DNA of 64,000 nucleotides from Pseudomonas sp. C1C7 (GTDB lineage: Bacteria; Pseudomonadota; Gammaproteobacteria; Pseudomonadales; Pseudomonadaceae), in NCBI RefSeq assembly GCF_013359595.1, contig NZ_JABFMP010000006.1, positions 69,598-133,597 on the forward strand, read 5' to 3'. The notes under the pieces are model-generated. The model ran no database searches. It had not been told where the DNA came from and was given only the letters and a program-made list of their open reading frames with translations. The position numbers and the translations under genes are program-made. Below, piece after piece: positions 54,871 through 62,634 of the stretch. Within the stretch, counting starts at the first letter, position 1. Each line of letters opens with the position of its first letter.

Positions 54871-56223
54871 TCATAGCCGCACCAGCGCGGGTGGGAAATA
54901 CTCGCCGCTGGCCACCGGCCCCTTGGCGCCGTAGTAGCGCAGCATCAACCGGAACGGCTCGCCTGCCACAGTCGGCAGCCAGTTGTTCTGGGCCGCCCCA
55001 GGTGGCAGTTGCGGTCCGAAATACAGCGTGAGGGAGCCGTCGGCGTTGTAGTGCAGGTCCGATTGATTGTTCAGCAAGAACCGGTCAAGCGAATTGGGCA
55101 GCACCCGGAACGTTTTGCTGTTGGTGGCCGTGACGGACCAGAAGTACCGTGCAAAACCGGAGGGCAATTGTTCACGAGGGAATGTCAGTGAGTAGCTGTG
55201 CCCGCCATCGAGGACCTTTCCGTCAGCATCCCGCGCCCCACGGTAATAGTTGACCTCCGCACTGGTATTAGCCCAGATGCCGCCAAGGTCGATCAGCGTC
55301 CGGGTCAGATAATCGCTGCCGTAGGCGCCCGAAGTCGCAGGCCGAACCCAGCCATCGCGCAATGTGCCCGGTCCGATGGTGGACGCTGCGCTGGCAAGAT
55401 TGGCAAAGGCATGCGTCTTGATTTGCTGGTCAATACGCGCACGCTCGCCGGGTTGTTTGATCTGCTCGGCAATGCCACGCACCTGAGCTTGCAGCGTCTG
55501 CATGCCCGGATTGAGGTCAGGCTCCTCAAGCGCCACCGAAGCGGTATCGAACGCTTCCACCGTGGGTAGCTTATACAACTCGAATATTGGCGCCTTCGGC
55601 ACGGGCGGCAATTGAGGCGTGCCTGTAGGTCGCATGCTGAACTGATGTTGCAGTCGCTCGGCGACGTTCCAATCCGAGCCCAGTTCCACCCGCGACAACA
55701 CGCGTGCCGTGCGTACCGGGAGGTCGATTCGCCGGGTATTGGCCGGCAAATCCACTTTCGCGCCCTTGAGGCACACCGCGAACTCTCCATCCGGATGGTC
55801 AGCGAACGCGCGTTCATTGATATTGGCCAGGGTTTCCCCCCAGCCATTGAGCAGTTGCACCGTGTAATAACGATCGGTGATCTTCGGCACGCTCACCTGG
55901 GTACAACTGTGCTCATCGACGGCCACCCAGGCCTCCGAATAGGCGACGTCGAGATTGGGATTGGGCCAGTCAACCGCACCGGGTTTTCGGTGCACCAAGT
56001 GGTTCCAGGTCATGCCCTCCTGAAAATCCAGCTGCTGCTGGCGCATGACGAGCAAACGCCCGAGCAGGTAGATATAGGCATCGCTGACCTGTTGGTCAGC
56101 GAAGACAGGTGGTGATGTAACGGGCGATTCGGCGGCGACGGCACTGGCGCACTGGATCGCCCCTGCGAGCAAGGAAGCGACAAAGATGCCACTGCCACGC
56201 GCCAAACGTGAAGTTACTGTCAT
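54871..56223 (-). CDS. DUF1254/DUF1214 exported protein, second of a tandem pair
   Basis: The 450-residue protein has a signal peptide (residues about 1-30, cleavage near AVAAES). DUF1254 features are DWPNPNLDVAYSEAWVAVDEH and YYTVQLLNGWGETLANINE, and the DUF1214 part has FARYFWSVTATNSKTFRVLPNS and TLYFGPQLPPGAAQNNWLP. Longer than its neighbour by about 100 residues. It lies ahead of the smaller DUF1254 gene and behind a very symmetrical palindrome, so the two probably form an operon in the regulon. The enzyme activity of the family is not known. Confidence 0.88.
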   Translation of the reverse strand: MTVTSRLARGSGIFVASLLAGAIQCASAVAAESPVTSPPVFADQQVSDAYIYLLGRLLVMRQQQLDFQEGMTWNHLVHRKPGAVDWPNPNLDVAYSEAWVAVDEHSCTQVSVPKITDRYYTVQLLNGWGETLANINERAFADHPDGEFAVCLKGAKVDLPANTRRIDLPVRTARVLSRVELGSDWNVAERLQHQFSMRPTGTPQLPPVPKAPIFELYKLPTVEAFDTASVALEEPDLNPGMQTLQAQVRGIAEQIKQPGERARIDQQIKTHAFANLASAASTIGPGTLRDGWVRPATSGAYGSDYLTRTLIDLGGIWANTSAEVNYYRGARDADGKVLDGGHSYSLTFPREQLPSGFARYFWSVTATNSKTFRVLPNSLDRFLLNNQSDLHYNADGSLTLYFGPQLPPGAAQNNWLPTVAGEPFRLMLRYYGAKGPVASGEYFPPALVRL

Positions 56224-56272
56224 TGTTATTCTCCATCGTGGTCCATGAATGAACCGTTATGCCTCTGCCAGC

Positions 56273-56306
56273 GCCATACCGCCCCTCCCGTTAAGGGAGG
56301 TATGGC
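56273..56306. promoter_or_regulatory. C-rich/G-rich palindrome, site 6, with extra outer arms
   Basis: Inner arms CCCCTCCC (56282-56289) and GGGAGG (56295-56300) lie around GTTAA. Outer arms GCCATA (56273-56278) and TATGGC (56301-56306) extend the dyad. It is about 60 bases before the DUF1254 start. There is no T-run, so a terminator is less likely than an operator. Confidence 0.6.
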
Positions 56307-56331
56307 AGACAAACAAGATGGGAACGTAACC

Positions 56332-57393
56332 TCAGGCCACCTCGACATCCATGAGCGACGCCATGTCGATCACGAATCGATACTTCACATCATTGTTCTG
56401 CATGCGCGTGAACGCCTGGTTGATGTCCTTTATGTCGATCATTTCGCAGTCGGGCAGCACCCGGTGCGTGGCACAGAAGTCGAGCAGTTCCTGGGTCTGT
56501 TCCAGCCCGCCGATCAACGAGCCTGCAATCGAGCGGTTGTTCACCGCCAGCAAGGCCCCGTGTATCGGCTCCAGCGGCTCCAGGGCGCCGACCAGCACCA
56601 GCGTACCCTGGCGGGCCAGCAGCATCAGGTAAGGATTGACGTTATGGGTGCGCGGGATAGTGTCCAGAATCAGATCGAAACTGCTCGCGGCGCCTTTCAT
56701 GGCCTGGGGTTCGCTGGATAGCAGCACATGGTGCGCGCCCAGGGCGCGAGCATCGTCAGCCTTGCCTGGCGAAGTGGTAATCACCGTGACTTCGGCGCCC
56801 AATGCCACCCCCAGTTTGACCGCCATATGCCCCAGTCCGCCCAACCCGACCACCGCTAGACGCGTACCGGCCTTGACCCCGTGTTCACGCATTGGTGTCC
56901 AGACGGTGATGCCTGCGCACAGCAATGGACCAGTGAAGCGCGGGTCCAGCGAAGGCGGTACCCGCAATACGAATGACTCACGCACCACAATATGTTGGGC
57001 GTAGCCACCGCGGGTCACTTCACCGCTGATACGGTCCAGGCCGTTATAGGTTGGTGTCATGCCCAGGGTGCAATGCGGCTCCTGATGCTGCTCGCAGGCC
57101 GCGCACTGCTGGCAACTGTCGACCAGGCAACCCACGGCAACGAGATCGCCAGGGCGATATCGGCTGACGGCCAACCCGACGGCGGTGACCCGGCCGACGA
57201 TTTCATGGCCCGGTACACAAGGGAAACGCGTGCTTTTCCAGTCGTTGTGCACGTAATGCATGTCTGAGTGACAGACGCCGCAATAGTCGATGTCGATGGC
57301 GACATCATCTTCGCGCAAGGTTCGGCGTTCGAAACGCAGGGGTTCGAGCGGGGCGTTGGCTTCGTGGACGCCATAGCCGATGCAGGTGGTCAT
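56332..57393 (-). CDS. Zinc-dependent alcohol dehydrogenase (YahK/CAD type)
   Basis: The 353-residue medium-chain dehydrogenase has catalytic zinc ligands in CGVCHSDMHY and GHEIVGRV, the structural zinc cysteines in CQQCAACEQHQEPHC, and the NAD(P) motif VGLGGLGHMAVK. It belongs to the branch that reduces or oxidises aldehydes and alcohols with NADP(H). ATG 57399 is only 2 bases after GGAG; ATG 57393 is 8 bases after it and is preferred. It lies next to the LuxC/LuxE pair across a REP pair, so it may convert the aldehyde they make to an alcohol, or run in reverse. Confidence 0.9.
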   Translation of the reverse strand: MTTCIGYGVHEANAPLEPLRFERRTLREDDVAIDIDYCGVCHSDMHYVHNDWKSTRFPCVPGHEIVGRVTAVGLAVSRYRPGDLVAVGCLVDSCQQCAACEQHQEPHCTLGMTPTYNGLDRISGEVTRGGYAQHIVVRESFVLRVPPSLDPRFTGPLLCAGITVWTPMREHGVKAGTRLAVVGLGGLGHMAVKLGVALGAEVTVITTSPGKADDARALGAHHVLLSSEPQAMKGAASSFDLILDTIPRTHNVNPYLMLLARQGTLVLVGALEPLEPIHGALLAVNNRSIAGSLIGGLEQTQELLDFCATHRVLPDCEMIDIKDINQAFTRMQNNDVKYRFVIDMASLMDVEVA

Positions 57394-57430
57394 GTTCATG
57401 TCTCCAGAGGTTGAATGAACAACACTCCCC

Positions 57431-57532
57431 CTGTAGGAGCGAGCCTGCTCGCGAAAAACGTCCAGACAACGCAGGCATTCAGGCAGCCCGCGTCATCTTT
57501 AACGACCATCGCGAGCAGGCTCGCTCCTACAG
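57431..57532. repeat. Paired REP element (BIME-like)
   Basis: CTGTAGGAGCGAGCCTGCTC at 57431 and an inverted copy ending CGCTCCTACAG at 57532. Confidence 0.85.
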
Positions 57533-57560
57533 GGGGTATGTGGTGTTCATGGGATTTGAG

Positions 57561-59018
57561 TCAAATCGACGGACGCAACCACGGCGCGGCGCTGGTTTGT
57601 GGCGCGGCGATCTGATTGGAGATCCACTTGCCCATGCGCCGCATCGGCTCGATGGAATCCTGTGGCGCGGCAAACTTCATGGCGGCGGCGTATCCCAGGG
57701 AAACGATGCGCTGAGCCCCATACAGCGGCAGCACATCCTTGAGCTGATCCTTGATGCTTTCCGGATAGACACCGACGGTCTGGGTATAGGCGTCAACCGC
57801 AGCCATCATTTCGCTCAGATCATCGACCGGCACCAGGTTGGCCGTGCGGTCATCCAGGCTGGCGGAAAAAGACACTGGTTCGGGTAACTGTGAACAGATG
57901 ATCGCGCCCTCACCTTCCTTGCCGCCGATAACCCTGTACCACTCGTCATCCAGGCGCAGCGCGTCGACATGCGCCTTCAAGCCCTGGTCGTAACGCTTGG
58001 GGGTCGTGCTCAGGGTATTGGGCAAGCCGATCATCGCGGCATAGACGTACTGGCCAAACGTGTTCAGTTTTTCCAGGCCTTGTTCGTCGGTGCCACTTTG
58101 CACATAGACCACCCGAGCGCAAACACAGCCCTTCTGATTGATCGCGCCGATGTCGGCCGCCAGGCGCACCGCCGCTTCGCGCATGTTCGCTTCGCTGTCG
58201 AAGGTCTCCTGGCCGATGATGCTGGCGCTGCGTTTGGGGTCGAGGGAGATCAGCTCCAGGCCGGGCTGGATGTAGCGCGTCACGTGCTTCATGGAAGCGA
58301 ATCCGCCCCAGGCGACGATTTTCTCCAGGTTTTGCGGCTGGTACAGGCGCTGCTCGAACGCTTCGTCGCCGCCCTTCCAGTAGGCCACCGAGAGGTGTTT
58401 AGTCAGCGGATGATCAGGGGCCATGTCGACCATGGTGCGGGCAATGGCCAGCGCGGTGAACGGGTCGTTGGACGGCGCCTTGATGATCGCGTCGCTGCGC
58501 AAGACCATGTTGCGGATGATGGTCCACAACGACAGGGACACCGCATTACCGGCGACGATGTGCAGGGTGCGTGCACCGAAGCAACGCACCTCAAGTTCGG
58601 TGCCGTCGAGCAGTGTCTGCGGTACCCAGCCTTCAAGGTATGGGATACCGATCGTGGTTTCCGCCATCTCGGTGATGAATTCACGGGTCAGCATATGCGG
58701 CAGGCCCATGTAGGAGCCCTTGACTATGGTCGGGGTGGTGGGCGCGGTGAGGTACGACAGTTCGCAGGCTTCCTGCAGGTACTGGTTTTTGTCCAGCGCC
58801 AGGCGTTTACCGAGTTCGACGGCGTAATCGAGGATGTCATCGAAACTCAAGGTATACAGGTCGGCGAGCCTGGCCGGATTGCCCAGCGGCAATTGGTCGA
58901 TGTATTTGCTTGCGTCGGGGGTGAGGAAGCTCAGGTCGCCGCCACGCCCACCCACTTCAATCAGGTTGTCGGTAATGATCTGACCACGAATGATCATCGG
59001 TGCAATGGGATGGGTCAT
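57561..59018 (-). CDS. luxC: LuxC-family acyl-CoA/acyl-protein reductase
   Basis: The 485-residue protein resembles LuxC of the bacterial fatty-acid reductase, which reduces an acyl-thioester to an aldehyde with NADPH. The likely catalytic Cys lies in AINQKGCVCARVVYV. VAGNAVSLSLWTIIRNMVLRSD and APSNDPFTALAIARTM match the aldehyde-dehydrogenase-like fold of LuxC. The N and C termini are typical. It starts 3 bases after the LuxE-like gene on the same strand, so the pair is co-transcribed. No luciferase genes luxAB are present, so light emission is not implied. Confidence 0.85.
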   Translation of the reverse strand: MTHPIAPMIIRGQIITDNLIEVGGRGGDLSFLTPDASKYIDQLPLGNPARLADLYTLSFDDILDYAVELGKRLALDKNQYLQEACELSYLTAPTTPTIVKGSYMGLPHMLTREFITEMAETTIGIPYLEGWVPQTLLDGTELEVRCFGARTLHIVAGNAVSLSLWTIIRNMVLRSDAIIKAPSNDPFTALAIARTMVDMAPDHPLTKHLSVAYWKGGDEAFEQRLYQPQNLEKIVAWGGFASMKHVTRYIQPGLELISLDPKRSASIIGQETFDSEANMREAAVRLAADIGAINQKGCVCARVVYVQSGTDEQGLEKLNTFGQYVYAAMIGLPNTLSTTPKRYDQGLKAHVDALRLDDEWYRVIGGKEGEGAIICSQLPEPVSFSASLDDRTANLVPVDDLSEMMAAVDAYTQTVGVYPESIKDQLKDVLPLYGAQRIVSLGYAAAMKFAAPQDSIEPMRRMGKWISNQIAAPQTSAAPWLRPSI

Positions 59019-59021
59019 GGC

Positions 59022-60452
59022 TCAGCCTTCCAGGGTGTTGAGGAAGTCCATCGCTTCGCGATGAGACTGTTCGGATGCGGCGCAGGTGATCTTGTCGTCC
59101 CCGCCGTTCTTTTCGCTGTAGCGTTGGATCGCACCGACCACGTAACGGCTGTGGCGGCCACAGGTGCAGGGCTCATCCCACTCGATGGTGACTTCGTCGC
59201 CGGTGATGAAGCCGCCCCAATGGATATCTGCGCCGAGATCAAAGAACGCCGCGCGCCCGGTCTGACGGCCGTGTCGCGGCAGCGGCTTACTGGTTTCGGG
59301 ATCAAGCAGGAAAGGAATCGCGGTGTGCGAGAAGTGGTAGTTGCCCTGCTCGCATTTGAGGTGCGAGCCGCTGACGACCTCCGACATTGCATAGGACTCG
59401 TTAAGCGTCTTCACCCCCAGAAAGCGCATGACGTCTTCGCGCCAGTTCTCGGGTGGCACGACCCCTTTGGCGCCGCCGGTGGTGATGATGTAGGAATCGG
59501 CATGGAACACCCCTTCAAGGCCACGCTCCAGACCGGCCACGGCCATGTTGTGCAGCAGATTCCAGGTGCCGCCGATATACACGCGCTTGCCCTTCAGGCG
59601 GGTAGCGATGTCATCGAAAAATGCCGCCAGGTGCTGTGGCATCTCGGCCTGTTGCTGATCGAAGGTTTTTTTCTTGGCCAGCAGCTCTGGCGCCACCACC
59701 AGGCGATCCAGCGTGCCATTGGCATGGGCGGCCCGCAGTCTGGCACCCAGGCGCAACACGTCGCTGGACAGGGTCGACGGATAAGCCGGGTGGAAGTGTG
59801 AGAGATCGGGCAGCAGCACCCGCACCAGCGAACCCATGCCGCGCAGATGGCTGAGGTAGCCTTTGCGGTAGTACGGATACGCGGTGTGCAGGTCCGGGTC
59901 CGGGGTATCCGCGCCGTTCATGTTCCAGGCGTAGAGTTTGCGTACCTGGGAAGCTTTTTCGAACTCACGGGCGCTACAGGGCAAAAAAGACAGGGTGCCG
60001 GAGGTTCCCGAGGTGTGGCTCAGGCACAACTCGGGTATGGCGCTGTCCATGGTTTCGAACCAATCGTCGAGGCCTTTGCAGGAACCGACATCGACCGCGG
60101 CGATTTTTTCCGCCAGCTCAGGAAGCACCAGTTTGCCCAGCCATTTGTTGATCGCGGCAAAATTGTTCTTTTCCAGCAGTGATGGCGGGTAGGACTTGAA
60201 CAGAGTGTGCTCGAACAGCAAGGGAACGACGTCGTCCAGTTGTTCGATGCTCTCGATGCCCTCGGCATCTGCCAGTTTTTTCAGGACCGCGACACGGTCG
60301 CGCATCTGTGCGAAACGGCGCTTAAGCCCGGCCAGCTGCAGCTTATTGATCTGTTCGGCCGGCATCTGCTTCCAGTTTTGCAGGTTATGCCCGACCAGGG
60401 CCGCCGGATCGCTCAGCAGCAGTTCGACCTGTTCTTCTATTGTTGTTGTCAT
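59022..60452 (-). CDS. luxE: LuxE-family acyl-protein synthetase
   Basis: The 476-residue protein has the ANL-like SLCLSHTSGTSGT-type motif (LCLSHTSGTSGTLSF) and a Cys 20 residues from the C terminus (DDKITCAASEQ), close to where Vibrio LuxE is acylated. LuxE activates a carboxylic acid with ATP and passes the acyl group to LuxC. At 476 residues it is about 100 longer than Vibrio LuxE, the extra lying mainly in the N-terminal third. The start is ATG 60452. The gene ends 3 bases before luxC. No C/G-rich palindrome was found upstream; the TetR gene lies 180 bases away. Confidence 0.82.
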   Translation of the reverse strand: MTTTIEEQVELLLSDPAALVGHNLQNWKQMPAEQINKLQLAGLKRRFAQMRDRVAVLKKLADAEGIESIEQLDDVVPLLFEHTLFKSYPPSLLEKNNFAAINKWLGKLVLPELAEKIAAVDVGSCKGLDDWFETMDSAIPELCLSHTSGTSGTLSFLPCSAREFEKASQVRKLYAWNMNGADTPDPDLHTAYPYYRKGYLSHLRGMGSLVRVLLPDLSHFHPAYPSTLSSDVLRLGARLRAAHANGTLDRLVVAPELLAKKKTFDQQQAEMPQHLAAFFDDIATRLKGKRVYIGGTWNLLHNMAVAGLERGLEGVFHADSYIITTGGAKGVVPPENWREDVMRFLGVKTLNESYAMSEVVSGSHLKCEQGNYHFSHTAIPFLLDPETSKPLPRHGRQTGRAAFFDLGADIHWGGFITGDEVTIEWDEPCTCGRHSRYVVGAIQRYSEKNGGDDKITCAASEQSHREAMDFLNTLEG

Positions 60453-60632
60453 GGGACAGTCTCCGGGAGTTCACTGGTTCGTGCCTGACCGTCTTTGCGC
60501 AACGGTCTTGATGGCGGACTCAGTTTAGGGTCGCGCAAGGCAAAATCATTTCCGGATTCCGGCACCCGAAAAATCAACGTAAGTATTTGTTATATATTGG
60601 TAATGTTATTTTCTATGGATAAGCGATGCGGG

Positions 60633-61343
60633 TTATTCCGCATCTGCCGTGGTCAGCAGCGCATGGAGCATGCGCGTCAGTAGGCGAACGGTGTCGTCAT
60701 CGAGCAGGTACTCGGGATTCTCGATCATCAGCGCCCGGGGTAAAGCGGTGACGGCCTGGTAGGCAAGAAAACCGGCTTTTTCGCGGTCACGCACCAAAAC
60801 CTGATCGGTAAAACGCTGCACCAAGGCCGGAATGACCATCGAGATCCAGAAGCGCTCCGGCTTGACGATGTCCAGACGCACCAGCTCTCCGTAGTGAGCG
60901 CTCTTGAGGCTCAGCTCCGAGTCGACCTGCAACCAGCGATGCAAGGCGCAAAGGCCGGTGCGCAGTACCATTTCGATGCCTTCGTAGAGCGTGGCCGTGT
61001 CGGGCAACGCCAGGATGCCGGCGATCACTTGCTGGCGGACATCGGCGCGATAATCCTCGAAAATCGCGCCGATCAGCGAGTCGATGGTGGGGAAGTATTC
61101 GTAGATCGAACTGATCGCGACGCCCGAGTAGTCGGACAATCGGTAGATCGACAACGCCTCGCGCCCTTCCCCTTCGAGGATCTCCCGCCCAGCGGTTTTC
61201 AGGGCGTCGACCAGGGCAACCGAACGCGCCTGCTTCGGTTGTTTGCGTGGCCTGGCGGGCAGTTCCACCTGAATGTTGTCTTGGCAAGGAGAGGACGCTA
61301 CCTTCTTCTCGTTGCCCGGTTTCAGGAGGCCTCGGCGGGCCAT
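60633..61343 (-). CDS. TetR family transcriptional regulator
   Basis: The 236-residue protein has a basic N-terminal tail and a TetR helix-turn-helix at about residues 48-90 (GREALSIYRLSDYSGVAISSIYEYFPTIDSLIGAIF). A helical C-terminal ligand domain follows. It starts 3 bases after the acyl-CoA dehydrogenase-like gene and probably shares its transcript. FadR/PsrA-like TetR regulators sense acyl-CoAs, and this one may sense a pathway intermediate. Its operator was not found; the 180-base gap to luxE is a candidate target. Confidence 0.9.
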   Translation of the reverse strand: MARRGLLKPGNEKKVASSPCQDNIQVELPARPRKQPKQARSVALVDALKTAGREILEGEGREALSIYRLSDYSGVAISSIYEYFPTIDSLIGAIFEDYRADVRQQVIAGILALPDTATLYEGIEMVLRTGLCALHRWLQVDSELSLKSAHYGELVRLDIVKPERFWISMVIPALVQRFTDQVLVRDREKAGFLAYQAVTALPRALMIENPEYLLDDDTVRLLTRMLHALLTTADAE

Positions 61344-61346
61344 GGT

Positions 61347-62513
61347 TCAGGGCGCCACGACGTTGAACGTCGGCTGGATGCTGATACCCATGAGCGCATT
61401 GGCGATCGAAAATTTTTGCGCGTCTGTCAGGCCATTCGGAGACGGCAGTACGATGGACTCGCGCACAAGGCGCTCGAGGTCCAATGCCGCGCTCAGCTCC
61501 TTGCCACCGGGCAGTTGCAGCGCATTCTGGCAAGCCTTGAGTGCGGTTTCGCTCGCCAGCCAGCGGGCCATGCTCGCCTGAAGCTGGCAAGGGGTGCCGT
61601 CATCGATCAGCGAATAGGCCCGCAAGCACATGAGCCTCGCCGCTTCGAGTCGAGTCGCCATCTCTGCAATCCTGAGGGCCGCCAGCGGTTGGGATGCGCA
61701 GGAGCAGCCAGGACTGTCGGGGAGTTGCGCGGCGGCAATGCACGCCTCCTGCACGGCCCGCGTCAAACCAATCGATAACAAGGCTGCGCAAACGTCGACC
61801 TGTTCCAGCAGCCTGGTCTGACGTTCCAGGCGGTTCTGTTCTTCCCAGATAACCTGGCTGACAGGCAAGCGCACGTTGCTGAATGACACTCGGGCGCTGA
61901 ACATGCCGTTCAGGGTGGGCCTGTCGAGGATTCGCGAGGTATAGCCATGTTGCTCACGCTCTACCAGCACATGACACAGCGCCCCTCTCTCAGTGCGCAC
62001 CTGGGCGATGAGAAAGTCGCAGTACAAACCATTACACACTTGCTCATGCGCACCATTGATCACCCAACCGTCGGCCGTTTGCCAGGCATTGACACCCCCT
62101 TCTGCCTGGGCATCGGTCTGTGGCAGGTAAAGACCGGCGAAGCTTCTACCTGCCAGCAAGTCCGGCAAATACTGGTCGCGCAACTTTTGCTGCGCCACAG
62201 GCAAGTCTGCCAGTACGCTCGCAACGAGCATGTTGCCGATGACACAGTGGGCGACTTCGCATGAGACCACACACAGTTCCTCAAGCAACATGGCCTCGGT
62301 GATGACGGAGAAACCCATGCCACCAAGAGCCGGCGCGATACTTGCGCCGGGCAAGCCGAACTCGGCAACGCCCTGGGTGATTTCGCGCATCCTTTCCGCA
62401 GGGATGGAACGACCCCGAAACTTTCGAATCACGGGCGTCACCTCCAACGCGAGGAAGGTACGGAAACTTTCCACCGCCTGTCGCTGTGCATCAGTCGCTT
62501 TCTGCATCTTCAT
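61347..62513 (-). CDS. Acyl-CoA dehydrogenase-like protein with a changed active site
   Basis: The 388-residue protein has the acyl-CoA dehydrogenase fold. In the C-terminal motif the paralogue has IYEGTSHIQK, while this protein aligns without gaps as SPNGLTDAQK, so the catalytic Glu is Asn. GGYGY is replaced by GGKEL. It may bind acyl-CoA or FAD without normal dehydrogenation, or use another base. ATGs at 62567 and 62543 are in frame but have no ribosome site; ATG 62513 follows CAGGGA. It precedes the TetR gene by 3 bases, and a palindrome is about 90 bases upstream. Confidence 0.85.
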   Translation of the reverse strand: MKMQKATDAQRQAVESFRTFLALEVTPVIRKFRGRSIPAERMREITQGVAEFGLPGASIAPALGGMGFSVITEAMLLEELCVVSCEVAHCVIGNMLVASVLADLPVAQQKLRDQYLPDLLAGRSFAGLYLPQTDAQAEGGVNAWQTADGWVINGAHEQVCNGLYCDFLIAQVRTERGALCHVLVEREQHGYTSRILDRPTLNGMFSARVSFSNVRLPVSQVIWEEQNRLERQTRLLEQVDVCAALLSIGLTRAVQEACIAAAQLPDSPGCSCASQPLAALRIAEMATRLEAARLMCLRAYSLIDDGTPCQLQASMARWLASETALKACQNALQLPGGKELSAALDLERLVRESIVLPSPNGLTDAQKFSIANALMGISIQPTFNVVAP

Positions 62514-62602
62514 GGTCTGATTCCCTGCCAATGGTCGCGAATCCATCGGTACATACGAGTCCGGCATTCAGTAACAGGTTATTTGCTACAGCTGCCGGGC
62601 GC

Positions 62603-62622
62603 CCCCCTCCCAGTGGAGGGGG
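62603..62622. promoter_or_regulatory. C-rich/G-rich palindrome, site 7
   Basis: CCCCCTCC-CAGT-GGAGGGGG is a perfect 8-bp dyad with a 4-base centre, about 90 bases before the altered dehydrogenase start. It is the most symmetrical copy. Confidence 0.65.
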
Positions 62623-62634
62623 CAGGCACAGTTT

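Noticed and set aside
56273..56306. Terminator for the DUF1254 or alcohol dehydrogenase gene
   Set aside because: Long symmetrical dyad but no T-run on either strand; similar dyads recur ahead of other genes, which suits an operator better.
57969..59801. Open frame of 610 codons antisense to luxC and luxE
   Set aside because: Composition is that of an antisense shadow, and it runs through the junction of two well-supported genes.
57561..60452. Bioluminescence operon
   Set aside because: luxC- and luxE-like genes are present but no luxAB or luxD; the luciferase-like gene at 10645 is distant and of a different subfamily.
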